This document shows positions 1-39,116 of a stretch of 64,000 nt of DNA, in pieces; positions within the stretch are counted from its first letter, which is position 1; each line of letters starts with the position of its first letter. Below the pieces are notes generated by a model. It was not told the origin of the DNA and made no database searches. It was given only the letters and a program-made list of their open reading frames with translations. Source of the stretch: Casuarina equisetifolia (lineage: Eukaryota > Streptophyta > Magnoliopsida > Fagales > Casuarinaceae); the NCBI GenBank assembly GCA_028551475.1, contig CM052357.1, positions 6,123,931-6,187,930 of the forward strand, read 5' to 3'. Both the position numbers and the translations under genes were made by a program.

Positions 1-645
1 TTTCCCCGCCTCCGTCTGCTAGTACTCCACCTTGATGAGGATCAAATAGGCCTAAAAAATGTCAAGAAGCAAATTCATCATGAAAATTTGGTCTCAGATG
101 GCCGAATAGACCCTATCGACGCTGTGCATGAACTGGTAAAATTTCATCTTCTCCTAGTGGCGGACGCACGGCGGGTAGAGCAAAATTTCTGGCTCCTCAA
201 GCTCCATCAGTGAATCGTATTCTTCCTCGAGCTCCCAGAGCTGGCCGAAGAACACCGAAATTGAGTTTCCCCCTTGCCAGATATGCCAGAGGCGGGTGAT
301 TAGGTTGTAGATGTGACTCGGGTCGACCTGGTTGTACCGAGCACAGAGCTCGGCCTAGAGTTTCACGACGGAGCAGGTGTAAATTAGGCCACCGTGGAGC
401 TCCTCTGTGATTAAGTTTAGAATCCAGCCCCGGTAAACTTGATTGCACCACTCCCAAAGTGGCAGAAGCGGCTACCCGTCCTCCAATTTCGGGTAGGACC
501 TGTCAACGAAGACAAGCTTGTTCTTGATCGACAGTGAAATCAACATCGTCTCATACCATATGGCATAATTCGAGGTACCAATTAGTTTCACGGTCACCAG
601 CGTGAGAGAATTGGTGTCTTCGATGGGCAGATAGAGCAAGTCGGT
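1..645 (-). pseudogene. Copia gag remnant
   Basis: The minus-strand translation contains a UBN2/Retrotran_gag_2-like pattern, with SLSIKNKL followed by FVDRSY at about 505-550. It aligns in order with the gag of the complete element (NYAAW, SIKNKYVFVDRSY, RGWILN, the QGG motif, KMKFYQF). Several in-frame stops interrupt it, so no Gag protein can be made. Gag would form the retrotransposon particle. No zinc knuckle, protease or polymerase is present here because the element leaves the window. Confidence 0.78.
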
Positions 646-1360
646 GAAATCGGGTTCAACTTAGACCCGATTGTTGTTTTCTTTGAAATTCTGGTGCGGC
701 AGAGTGTCAGCTCACAGCGGAGTTTGGTGAATTTGAGGCGGCTTGAGAGGCGGCACATTTTGCCTCATGTAACTGCGGTGTGGCGGTACGTACGGCTGAG
801 CTCTGCTAGATTGGCTACCGATGTGAACGGAGCAATCGTCGGCCATCGATTAAGGCACGATGATCAAAAAATGATGTCGTTTTGTGCTAGGGAAAAAAAA
901 GGACCGCAGCAATGACGACGTCGTTTCTACATGGGCAGATTAGGCAAAAAGCTTCAATGGCGTCGTATTAAGCCTGTTGTGAGGTGGATGGAGAATGGCG
1001 TCATTCTGCTTGATGAGTTTAGGGCAAGTGAAGTGTAACGACGTCGTATTGATGAAGTTAGGGCATATATGGGTCGTGTTGCTCAAACGATGTCGTTTCT
1101 GATTACAAGTTTATTTTATCAAAAAATGATGTCATTTTTGAATGGATGACCGGACTTTGTCGTAGAGGTGTTCTGCGAGTGCTGGAGATGAGAAATGGTC
1201 AGAATCTACGATTCTGCGACCGAAAATGGCGGAAAACAACGCAGAAAAGGCTGAAAAACATATTTCTGTGAAGTGTGGAAGTGTGTTTGGGTTTGGATCA
1301 AAAAACCGTCAGGTTTGGAGTGCGATTTTAGAAGAAAAAAAATCGCGGCTTCTCAAACCC

Positions 1361-1374
1361 TAGCTCGGGTACCA
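1361..1374 (-). other. Primer-binding site of the left Copia element
   Basis: The minus strand reads TGGTACCCGAGCTAGG next to the LTR end. It resembles the usual plant Copia site complementary to initiator Met-tRNA (TGGTATCAGAGC). Its position immediately inside an LTR beginning at 1,375 supports the call. Confidence 0.6.
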
Positions 1375-1710
1375 TGTAAAGAGATGGGGAACTCAGGGAT
1401 TCGGGTGAATCTTGTTTATTTCAATAACAAGCAAACCGAGATTATAAGAGTTTATGGGAGAAATTGTTCCCGTAATGATTTACAAAGAATGAATACGTTC
1501 AGATTAAATAGAAGAAAAAAAAGGGTAAAAAGGGCAACGGTGAGCTGCAGTAACACGTCTGGTAGCCTCTGTCGTAATTGGTCTATAACTAGCACCAGCT
1601 GTGTCTGGTGCTAGAACCATAGGTGGAGCGGTGCAAAGCAGGCATGTAGCTGTCTACTCTGTCAAGGATGTTGAGGTGTCGGCCAACGTGGTGTGGCTCA
1701 TCTTCAAACA
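1375..1710 (-). repeat. 5' LTR of the left Copia element
   Basis: On the plus strand this 336-bp segment begins with TGTAAAG and ends with CAAACA, giving TG...CA ends on both strands. It follows the primer-binding site, and similarity to the ABCC duplicate resumes at 1,711. Its length is close to the 363-364-bp LTRs of the complete element. A perfect 10-bp stem (CTAGCACCAG / CTGGTGCTAG, 1,589-1,598 and 1,605-1,614) lies in the U3-side half. The partner LTR is not in the window, so the boundaries rest on structure only. Confidence 0.65.
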
Positions 1711-4147
1711 GAAAGAGAGAGCTTTTACTCAGCATCATAGCAATAAAATAAAATTCTGAAGTTACGATTATCATAAGAAATACATGGAAGTTCACACTTG
1801 ACAGTTACATTACTTTAAATGGGTAAAAAGATATAATATAACAGACTTCTAGTGACAATTATAGCAATGCCTCTTAACAAATTTAAGGCAATTTCAGTCA
1901 AATGGTAAACTAAGACTATCTATCACTGCAAAGGGAAGGGGGTTCATGAAAAAACTAAATCATCTGTAATCAATGACTTCTGAAACTGTTTATTTATCAA
2001 ACGAACTCATCTGGTTAAAAGAAAAATGAGCATTTACCTCAATATCCAGACCCAAAGAATTCCTCCTGATGACATCCTTCAAATGCACCCTCTCTAATGC
2101 CTCCCAAAGGTCAGCATCATTATGCTCATTGAATGGATCAAGATTAAATCTCACAAAACCTACACATAAAAATTAAGTTCATCAAAATAAAACAAACTTT
2201 ATTTGTACCCTGTAATCAATTATAGCCACCAACTTGGAAAGCAAAGACCTATTAATGAGATAAAACTCTAGCCTTCTAAAACTGATGAACTGCACCATAC
2301 TTATCTCAGCTAGTGCATAGTTGTAAACTGGACAAATCAATGATACCAAAGATACACTTCCATTAAAGAAAACGAACACTAGATAATCAGGATGCTTGCT
2401 GATTACGAACCTGGCCTAAACTTACTAACTCTGCATCAATATCATGGTTACTAATGAACCATCCTCTTTGAAAGCTGAAAATTGACGCAAGATCAAGAAA
2501 GAAGCCTTCTTTGTTCACGAATGATTATCCTGGTTGTTAATTAGGCCATTACCGTTAAGTTTGTACTAGGTTCTCACAGCATTGAATGTTTGCTTTTCAA
2601 TTCTCTAAAACCCTGATTTATTTATCAATTGGTGATTTCTATTTGCACTGAAGATGCTTTGGTAGATAGATATTTCATGATTTGCAGTATGAAGTTACAG
2701 ACCTCAATATCTACCGCACATATGCCTCTTGTACAATCATGTACAATCATCATAAAAGAAACAAGCAGTCAAACACTTAGCACATGCAAACTAGTGTCAC
2801 TACAACTACTGACACACTAAGGTATTCTAAGTTTTGGAATGACTAAAACCTTCAAGAGCATGTGTGGCAAACCTTTTCAAGATCCTTTCCTTTTTTCAAA
2901 TTCTAAAAACACATCCCAAATGTGATCCTCACCACCAATATTTTTTAAACAAGAATCACAAAAATACTTTGAAAGAAAAAAAACTACATAAAAGTTTTAG
3001 AGAACTTCTCACTTTTTTGTAGGAGTAGTTTGAGAATATAAACCTGTTTTTCAAGCGTGAAGAAGACATTAAATATATAGAATATTGTAGGGAAAAAAAA
3101 AGAGTATATAGAACAACTACACTGTAAAGAAGAGAAGGTAGCCGCCCATAAGAAGGGAAAATGGAATGTTATTCAGTCAACCTCGACAAAGGATTAGGGT
3201 GGTTGGATAACCATCCTTAATCTCTAGTTGGGTGCAATCATGCTATCAAAAACGCTTGATCATACAGTTAACCACTAAAAGAAGAGAGAAGGGCATTCTC
3301 ATTGTCACCTTTGTTAGAATTATTATTTAGAAAGGCAAAAATAGATATTTTTATATACAAGATTATAGAAAAAGGAGAAATTATCAAACAGCTTCCATCG
3401 AAAGGAGAAAGCAGTCATCCCTGGCAGGGAAAGTAAATATTACGACTACTCTTAACGAAAGACCAAGGGTGGTCGGATAACCATCCTTATTTCCTTGTCC
3501 GAAACAAATCTGTTACCCAAAATAACTGGTCACGCTATAAAACCTAGCAAAACAGAGATGGGTGAGTCCTGTAGTCACCCTTTACAACCCAAAGGTGGCT
3601 GCCTTAGCCACCCCCAACGGAAAAACAAAAAGAACATACTACCACCCATGATTTATTACTTTGTTGGTTTTTATTTCTACTTTTATAACTTTTCAAAAAT
3701 ATTTTCCATTCTTTTGTTTTCAGAAAGCATTTTTCATTTTCCAAAACCAATTTTATTTTGTGCACCCTACAGATAATTTTCTTTAAATGTGATGCCATTA
3801 GAACTACCTCCAAATTTTCATCTCTTTGGAAACTTGTTTCAAGTCACAAAGCTGACACACTTCTCAAAAATTTATCAAGCACAACCTCCTTGTGACAAGA
3901 ATAGAGTATGACCATCTTAAATTGAATAAATGGGGAAGAGCCAAGCAACTCAGCTATCATTGCTATATAAAGAAATCTTGTGATTAGTGCACTTGAAAAG
4001 AGAACGGGTGATTGTGGTATAATTCCAAGAACTTTACGTAGATCTTTGAGTCCAAATTTTGCAATGTCATAATCATCAATCAAAATCCTTCCTTTTTCCA
4101 CTTCAACAATACGAAATAAAGCATTGAGCATGCTGGATTTCCCTGGC
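1711..4147 (-). pseudogene. Partial duplicate of the ABCC gene (exon 24, part of exon 23, introns)
   Basis: This segment is collinear with 6,897-8,326 of the intact gene, introns included. Exon 24 is duplicated at 2,038-2,159 (122 bp, the same length, with both splice dinucleotides kept). The 3' part of exon 23 is at about 3,988-4,147 and encodes [20 protein letters not shown] and the following [16 protein letters not shown]. The last exon-23 base changed from G to A before a retained GT donor. Homology stops inside the Walker A region of NBD2, where the intact gene has GAGKSS and this copy diverges after SS. Because introns still align well, this is a younger event than the tandem copy at 30,544-39,116. 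It lies downstream of the intact gene in the same orientation and cannot encode a transporter. Confidence 0.88.
2831..3783. mobile_element. 953-bp insertion in the duplicated ABCC intron, probable non-autonomous DNA element
   Basis: The intact gene reads ATTCTAAATGTG at 7,953-7,964. Here the same site is split after TAA (2,828-2,830), and similarity resumes with another TAA (3,784-3,786). A 3-bp TAA duplication is typical of PIF/Harbinger-type insertion. The left end begins GTTTTGGAA, and an inverted GTTTTGGAA lies near the right end, but no long terminal inverted repeat is visible. Inside are two related hairpin motifs (GGATAACCATCCTTA at about 3,205-3,219 and 3,475-3,489) and a perfect GGTGGCT / AGCCACC stem near 3,594-3,612. 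No transposase is present. The family is not identified. Confidence 0.55.
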
Positions 4148-5150
4148 AATGCAGTGCTTCTTAGATGGGCTTGGTCCAAACCGACCCACTGGGCCCATTT
4201 AGCGCAATTGTTGTCTTTGTTTATGAACTTTTGATTTCTTAAATTTCTTAATAAGTTATATATTTCTCCTAAATTTTTTGGAATACTTCAAAAGAAATTA
4301 TAGCTTTTCTTCTCCGTCTATAATTAGTTTCAATTTTTTTTTTGTGGCATTAGAACTTTTTTTTTATGCTTTTTTAAGGAAACACCACGCTTACATGAAA
4401 AGCAAATTAAAAAGAAAAATTCATGAAAAATATTGTAAACCATATTTTAATGTTATGCTTATACCACCAAAAATGTAAGTTTGCATATGACAACCATTTT
4501 AATAAAAAATTTCTTTTATTATCAGTCATTTCCTAAGAAACTAAATGGATAAATAGTACTAATCTCTTAAACCAATGCTACTTTTTATTTTTGGTGTAAA
4601 AAATGATTTTATATGGTAATTTTTAATAACTCAAGAGTCAAAGAAACTACAAGTAAAGTACCTACTTTTTATAAGAATAGCACAACAATATTCTAAATTC
4701 ATAAAGATTGCACTATTTAAGATATTAAGAACATAAAAATAACATAAAAACTTTGTAGCTATATTATTTTTATCATAACTGTGGTTATTATGTATATAAA
4801 ATAGCTATATAAATTATATCAAGATTAGTTTTTGTTAGTAGGAAAGATTCCAAGATGCCTTTGTACAACATCAAGTGGATAAAGTTAAAGTTCTAAATGA
4901 AAATTATAAATTATATCAAGATCAAACTAAGATCAACCCATGAACTTTTTGTTCCTTCACCAGCCAACCACAAAAAAATAAAAATAAAAATTAAAAAGTA
5001 GCATTACTCTTTATGAAAAGTAGCTTTACACTTGTGCAGAAGAAGTCTTGCGTACAATTTAAGCGGGTAACCTTGATGGTACAAGCAGAAGCATTCATGG
5101 TATATTCTGTATAAATTATTTCAATAGATTCTTTACATTCCAAAATACAT
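4148..5150. other. AT-rich intergenic stretch
   Basis: Between the break of the duplicated ABCC fragment and the 3' end of the intact gene I see AT-rich sequence with no credible coding region. About 60 bp after the break (roughly 4,155-4,205) is more GC-rich and could be the edge of another repeat. Confidence 0.6.
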
Positions 5151-5374
5151 GATACAATAAGATATTCAAAACTCATCAATCTTCCTCATTTTCTTATGTG
5201 TCCCCAACCTGTGTGCATGTATACCTACAAGACGTAATGGCTGTATAATGCCTTATAAGCCTTGGAGATATATCAAGATACTCAACAAAATATTCAGAGG
5301 CTGCAGTCGCAACCGCAAGCGAATTTATCAGCATTTGTACGGCTATGGAGCTTCTTAACCAAAAAGGTCAGTGC
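5150..5374 (-). other. Inferred 3' UTR of the ABCC gene
   Basis: This is the sequence directly downstream of the TAG stop at 5,375-5,377 on the minus strand. It is non-coding and less AT-rich than the DNA beyond it. The polyadenylation site cannot be fixed; the left boundary is a guess. Confidence 0.4.
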
Positions 5375-24719
<19,345 letters not shown>

Positions 24720-24807
24720 TTGGGATCACTTCTCCTACCAGGAAAAGCTCTTTGCTTAAAAGTATGTAGTCCTCGATACTCCTCTAAGTTTCAGCACAAA
24801 GCTTCAC
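24720..24807 (-). other. 5' UTR part of the first coding exon of the ABCC gene
   Basis: Upstream of the ATG at 24,717-24,719, 88 bp runs back to a good splice acceptor (minus strand CTTACTGCAG before 24,807). This suggests the leader is spliced. No other in-frame start was seen in it. Confidence 0.6.
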
Positions 24808-25488
24808 CTGCAGTAAGACCAAACCATTTTGAGCCACAAGGAAAAGATCAGCAATAGAAAACACGTTCGATTCAGCGGAGCCTGCTGCAAGCATACTACT
24901 ATTCGTAACAGTTGATCCCGGTTTTCATCTTTCTTTTTCCATAACTTTGTCAACAAGTTTTAGTGGTTTACAAATTTCTATTCCAAGAAAAAAGTAAGAC
25001 CTTTTGAAGAACAAGCCGTAATTATCGGCCTTTTATCAAAACCACCTAAAATATAAAACTTGAACATTAGAACTTCAGTTCCAAAAAAAATTGAACTATC
25101 ACAACTTCTGCTGGTGTCTCACTGGGTCAGAAAGGGAGGTTCTCTTTTCTAATTTCAATCAGTGTGGCGACGAAAAATTTAAAGTTGAGAAGCTAAAAGT
25201 CAACTGAAACTTTCCATCTTTGCGTTTCCAAGGGCATCCAATCACATTTGAACCTGTAAAACACTTTTTTCTAGCTCATTTTCCTATCCGCCAGATGGAG
25301 AACATGTCCCTAAAGAAAAATTCAAGAAAGGCGGAAGAGAAAGTGAAAAAATTGTCTCCAGTTCAAGCAAACACACCGAAGACTACAGCACGTGATAGTG
25401 AACAGTAAATAAATGGCCAAGAACTACACCCATTCTCTCATGGCTAAAATTACACAGAGAACCCAAAAAAAAAAAAAAAATCAGATAC

Positions 25489-25800
25489 CGAATAAAAGCA
25501 ATAGGAACACCTTTTACTCTCAAGTTCAAACACCGAGACCATCGAAACAAACAAAAAGCTTTCTTCCCGTCCCGTTCAGAAAATTTTCAGCGAGAGAGAG
25601 ACAGGGAGCGAAGATGGCTTTACCCGGTTTCGAGGCGTTGAGGAGCGTGATGGTGAGGGAATAAGAAACTGAACATGGAACGGATTCTTGTAGTGCCAAA
25701 CGCCGATCAAAGACCCAGCAAAGGCGTAGTTAGTAGCAGGTCAACGGGGCCAAAGACGAAATTTGCAGGAACGTGCTGTCCAAGCCCCGCTGCGTCATCG
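25489..25800 (-). other. Inferred 5' UTR leader exon of the ABCC gene
   Basis: The minus strand holds a typical pyrimidine-rich plant leader (CTGTCTCTCTCTCGCTG near 25,590-25,606). It ends at a possible donor GTATCTGA just below 25,489, which would pair with the acceptor at 24,807 through an intron of about 680 bp. The upstream end is placed about 30 bp after the TATA-like box. Splicing is inferred, not proven. Confidence 0.4.
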
Positions 25801-25831
25801 CTGACGACGAAAAAAGCATGTGCACTTTTCA

Positions 25832-25852
25832 TATTTATATTTCACCAATGGC
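25832..25852 (-). promoter_or_regulatory. TATA-like box and CCAAT element upstream of the ABCC gene
   Basis: The minus strand reads TATAAATA at 25,832-25,839, with a CCAAT motif (plus strand CCAATGGC, 25,845-25,852) beside it. A start about 30 bp downstream would give a leader beginning near 25,800. The sequence around is clearly richer in G and C than the flanking intergenic DNA, as expected for a promoter. Motif-based only. Confidence 0.4.
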
Positions 25853-26049
25853 TTAAGCCGATAGGCAATTTGCGGGGGCCAACCATCACAGATTTCGCTG
25901 TAAACAATGCTAACTGGAGTCAGGCGTTTACCGAACCATGGTGGCCGCCTGATTCTGACCTCCATTTCAGTCTCTTAGTAGGGTTGAAAGCTGAGTATGA
26001 CCCTTTAACCACTCCAGCAACCGTGATTTCCGATTGTCGTTAGCCGCGA

Positions 26050-28436
26050 CCTCGACGGTAAGTTAATAACGTTAAAATACTTAAATGTGTGAGTTTGAAA
26101 AATAATTAAAATATTCAGAGTTAATTTAATTTATATATAAATTTATATATTTAATATGTTTCTTAGCTTCGAATGTAAGGAAATATTTCAAGATATTTAA
26201 GTTAATATTTTAACACTATTTTTAATAAACTCAGAGCCACCTAAAGATCTATTGATGTTTGGCTTTCATTACTATTATTTTTGTTTTATTTTTAAGTATT
26301 ATACATAAAAGAGTTAATGATACATTGATATGAGAATTTTATTTTTCTTAAATAATTTTCACATTTTAAACAGAGATATACATCATAATGATTTTTCAAA
26401 TTATGAGCAGGTGAAAAAAAAAAGAAAGTAAATTTGTAGAATATTTAAGTTTTCAGATTTTCCCAACATCAATCGTAAAAGGCCCAAGATTTCACCATGT
26501 TAGACAATATCAAGTAGATGTTTTTCTTTATAAGACAACAAAATATCATTAGGACTAGACGGAGTTGCTTGAATCCATTTATCAAGAAATACTACGTTCT
26601 TTCTAAATATAATTTATAGTAATAATCAACTTAAACATGTTATCTTTTGTCATAATTCAATGTAACATATTGTTTGTTATCAAGTAATTACAACCATATT
26701 ATCCGTTTTCTAATATTAACTTAGATAATTGTGCCTAATTTGACCCTAAGACAACAATATATATTCTACCATCCGTAGAAGCAAATTCTGACCACAATTC
26801 CCCATGTCAAACTAAGTCTTAGTTTCTTTTTTTTTTTTCATGTTTTATTAGCACTAGTTGCTGCTTTTAATATTAATTTGAAATTTATTAGTTGACCAAA
26901 GTTTCCCATACCCGAGTAGGTTTTATTCTATATTGCTTTCTCGCTTATTTGCTTGATCTAATCTTATGCCTTGGCAAGGGTGAACGTTTGTTTTGACTAG
27001 AAGGAATTAGCCTATTATCACTTGCTCAAAAGTCTACTTTTATACAAATAACTTAGGGACAGTAGATCAATAAATATGAGAAAGATAGAGTAGTTTAGTC
27101 AGGTAAGTTGACCAAAATAATAATTCAAACAAGCTGACTAAGTCACCGAATTTAGAAAGAATGATCGAGAACATTGACCAAGTTATGTGAACAAAGAAAA
27201 AGTCCTTTGATCATTAAAAACAAAGTCGCATGTGTAAGTTTATTTACATAAGAGAGTGAGAAAGAATATGTCAATATTAAATAAATTTAAAATCATTTAT
27301 ACTTTTTAAATATTTTCTTTTAGAAAACACCTTTACTGAAATATAAAACACAATGTATATCTCAAGATTATCACTATTCCTAATATAATGTTTATGAATA
27401 AATTAATATATTCTTATATTTTTAAAAATAAAATATATTAACTTTAAGGGTGTAAGATTGGCATCCTTATTACTATAAATTTTTCTAAACAAATAAATAA
27501 ATTATTCTTTACGATATTACTAATGACAAAAGAGATATGATATAATAAGAGTTGAGAAGTGATTATGTGGGCATCTAAATGACGTATAAGTAATTATATA
27601 ATCTCTCATAAGAGTCAAAGACAATTTTATCATATAATAAAATATAAAAATATAAAAATGTAAAATATAAAAACATAAAAATATTTCATTTAAAAAAATG
27701 ACAAATGAGCTTGACCTTTTAGATTTTCTATTAAATATCCATGAAAAATCCAAACACACTATCATTGATGATTAAAACTATGTTAAAGATGCTTAGTCAA
27801 TCCATACCTCGTTTAACATCAAGTTCAATATTTGCATTCAACTATCAAAAGACATGCATCATTTCTTCTTACCATAATTTCAACTTTACTCGTTGGTAAA
27901 ATAAAATTATTCCTATATAAGTTTGTGGACAGAATGTGTCATCTAATGGAATATTAGTATATTGGTTTTCTTTTCCAAAAAAAAAAAGAATATTGGAGTG
28001 TTGGAAAACCAAACCTTTTTCAATTTCTTATTATTGGAAAACTTCATGAAAGATTGTTATAAAAATCTGTCCTATTTATCAACTACTCCTTGAGGAGAAA
28101 GAAAAAGAAAAAATAGCAAAAAGAATCCATCCTTAAATTAATTATAAAACTCAATCATTCATGTTCTAACAATGTGAAATAAATTTATGATAATTTTTAT
28201 TTTAATTCAAATGATATTGTGATAGTATTTTTGGTATATGGATTCTGGTTAAACCATATTCATATTTATAAAGGTATTAAAAAAGGATTAGAATTTAATA
28301 TTATATTATAAAGTTGAATTCTTCTTCAAAAAAAAGCTAGCTGAAAATAAAAAAGTTTTTTTTCACGTGAAATGTTTTAAAGTTCATATTTTAGTAATAT
28401 GAGAGAATTTTACATTACCTTTTAACAAAAAAGGCA
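26050..28436. other. AT-rich intergenic DNA
   Basis: Upstream of the ABCC promoter there is about 2.4 kb of AT-rich sequence with homopolymer runs. No credible open frame, RNA gene or recognisable element was seen on either strand. Confidence 0.6.
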
Positions 28437-28860
28437 GCACAAACCTTCACAACAAACAAAAAGAAAGGCACTTCGACCACGTGGAAAGTCTACGATCCTG
28501 TCGGATCAAAATCTGATTCCCCCGTACTTTCGAAGCCGGCGAAACTGATTCCCACTTTCGAGGAGAGAATCTGATCTGGCAAAATTGGATTTCGCTCGTG
28601 TCGATAACTAGTCTTAATGATCACGAATCTATAAAGAATGCCTTTTTCACTTTGTGTCTTCGAAAGGAGCGACACGTGTTCGTACGATACCGTGAGTCTG
28701 AATTGGCGTTCCCATTTTGGGTCTCCAAGGTATCTGGGATGCGGTGATAATTAAATCACTTTTGACGCCTTCCTGTCGACTGCCAAGTGACAAAATCCGC
28801 TGCTCTAAACGCAATGCCGGCAGATCTCCTCCCCAACATATAATTATCCATGTATCCATA
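28437..28860. promoter_or_regulatory. GC-richer island with two G-boxes, function unknown
   Basis: This island stands out sharply from AT-rich flanks. It holds two CACGTG G-box cores (28,478-28,483 and 28,673-28,678), the type bound by plant bZIP and bHLH factors, and several CTTTCGA repeats. No exon that I recognise follows on either side: the pseudogene at 30,544 is transcribed towards this island and ends before it. It may be an orphan promoter, a captured promoter piece or part of a repeat. Confidence 0.35.
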
Positions 28861-29750
28861 TATTTACTCTAATAAAGATGATTATATGATCATTCATTAA
28901 ATCATAAAGTAGTCATACAATTACCTTAATATAGCAATTATGATTTAACAATCACTTACACTATCACCCTTTTTTAAGTCTAGAATTTAAAAACTAAGAA
29001 ATCAGATCAAATAATTGAAAAAAATTGTTTTCTTTTAATAAATATGTTCAATGTGTATTTATATAAGAATAGAAAACACTTCATAACAATTTCACTGAAT
29101 AATTTATTTTTGTGAATCGGACAAAATATTTTCTAGGTTTGGACTATAAAAAAATAAAAATTATAATCATATAAAAAAATTTCAAATTAAAATTTCTTTC
29201 TTAATCAGTAGACCCTAAGTAATTAAGATTGACATTGTTATCTCTTTTGTATTTCTTTGCAATTCAAAAACTAATTTTTTTGTTCATGATATTAATGAAA
29301 AATGCCCTAAATTGAAATTTGGAATGAAAAAGAATGAAGTTAATTAAATTTGCTTGAGCTTATAATAAAGAAAGAAAGACAAGAAATAACTAAATATTGG
29401 GTTCATTTTGTTGTTCTTTAGTTTAAGTTATCAAGTAAGCTTGATGAGGGTACCGAGTTACCAAAAAAGAAAAGAAAAGAAAAACTAAGCCTATTATAAT
29501 ACTTTTTTTTTTCAATTATTAAGGCAATACCCTATTAATTTATTCAACATCATAAGAAGGCCACGCTAAAAAGCCATGCCTTTGGGTAATACAACGGCAG
29601 GACTTATCACTAAGGAAACATAGAGCCAAATACATGTAAGATATGAAACAAAGCAAAGTTCTATTTGCATATACAAGGAAAAACTTGATAAAACATAAAA
29701 ACATAAGATCCATAACATCATGAAAAGTATCCAAAGAAACAATACCATTA
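28861..29750. other. AT-rich intergenic DNA
   Basis: No supportable gene is present. The part at about 29,520-29,745 is less AT-rich and resembles untranslated or repeat sequence, but nothing in it is recognisable. Confidence 0.5.
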
Positions 29751-30105
29751 TGTTAATTTGTTTAGATAGGTAGCCATGTCACTTATGGTTGCCTTGTCAA
29801 CTAGACAGCAACTAATTAAGACAGCATCTACTTTGAGAAAATGTCTTAAGTAGTTGCTATAAGTAATCTCATGCAGCAATGTGACGTGGGGAGACAAGAC
29901 ATGGAGCTCACAGTACGTCGTTTTTTTCCTTGTTTTTCCTTTATATAGACACTGTAAAGATAACATTTTCTTTAACACGGGATCAATAACTTGTTTACAT
30001 AGCTTGTATCTAGGGGTTTTTCTCGCTTTTATGAATAAAGAGAGCAAGTTTTACCCACACATGAGCTTATTTTGACATAATTCCTTTGAGAAAATGCATT
30101 ATGAA
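29751..30105 (+). mobile_element. Possible solo LTR
   Basis: The segment begins with TGTTAATTTG. It has a TATA-like box TTATATAGA (29,941-29,949) and, about 85 bp further, an AATAAA signal (30,034-30,039). Promoter and polyadenylation signal at that spacing are typical of an LTR R region. The right boundary and target duplication are not convincing: CATTA occurs at both edges, but the end is not a clean CA. Confidence 0.3.
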
Positions 30106-30543
30106 CTCTTACTCTCTAGATTTTCATTTGAATATTTTGCAATTTCTTAAGTTTTTCTCTAAGAAAAATGATAATCAAATTTTTGATCATTTTTTGAAAA
30201 ATTTGTCATTATTACTGGGAATAGAAATACCATTAGGTTGCTAGTGAAAAGTTCATTAGAATGTTTTTACCACACAAAATAAAATGGCAAATTACAATTT
30301 CCAAATAATCATCTATTATCTTGGCACAAAAAACTTTAAAGCTACATTCAAATATTGACAATGTATTACTGAATTATAGAAACAACATTAGCTTAAAAAT
30401 CAATAGTAGCCACAAGGCATATTCTATACAAATGATGATATACCATTATTTTGCATATTATTGACTCCACTTCTCTTAATCAACAAGACATTGTGAGTAG
30501 GAAGTTATTGTTATTGTCATTGTTTCTACATTATAACATGGTC

Positions 30544-39116
<8,573 letters not shown>

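Larger units (their letters stand above)
1..1710 (-). mobile_element. Degenerate Ty1/Copia retrotransposon, 5' part (continues off the left edge)
   Basis: Read on the minus strand, this stretch has the order 5' LTR (1,375-1,710), primer-binding site (1,361-1,374), untranslated leader (about 650-1,360) and gag remnant (1-645). This is the same plan as the complete Copia element at 58,144-63,938, to which the gag and leader are recognisably but distantly related. The LTR starts exactly where similarity to the duplicated ABCC segment stops, so the element probably inserted into that duplicate. The pol region and 3' LTR would lie outside the window. Several stop codons in gag show it is an old, inactive copy. 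Confidence 0.82.

Noticed and set aside
25675..26043. 122-codon plus-strand open frame upstream of the ABCC gene
   Set aside because: No recognisable domain. It overlaps the inferred promoter and leader of the minus-strand gene and is best explained by local GC-richness.
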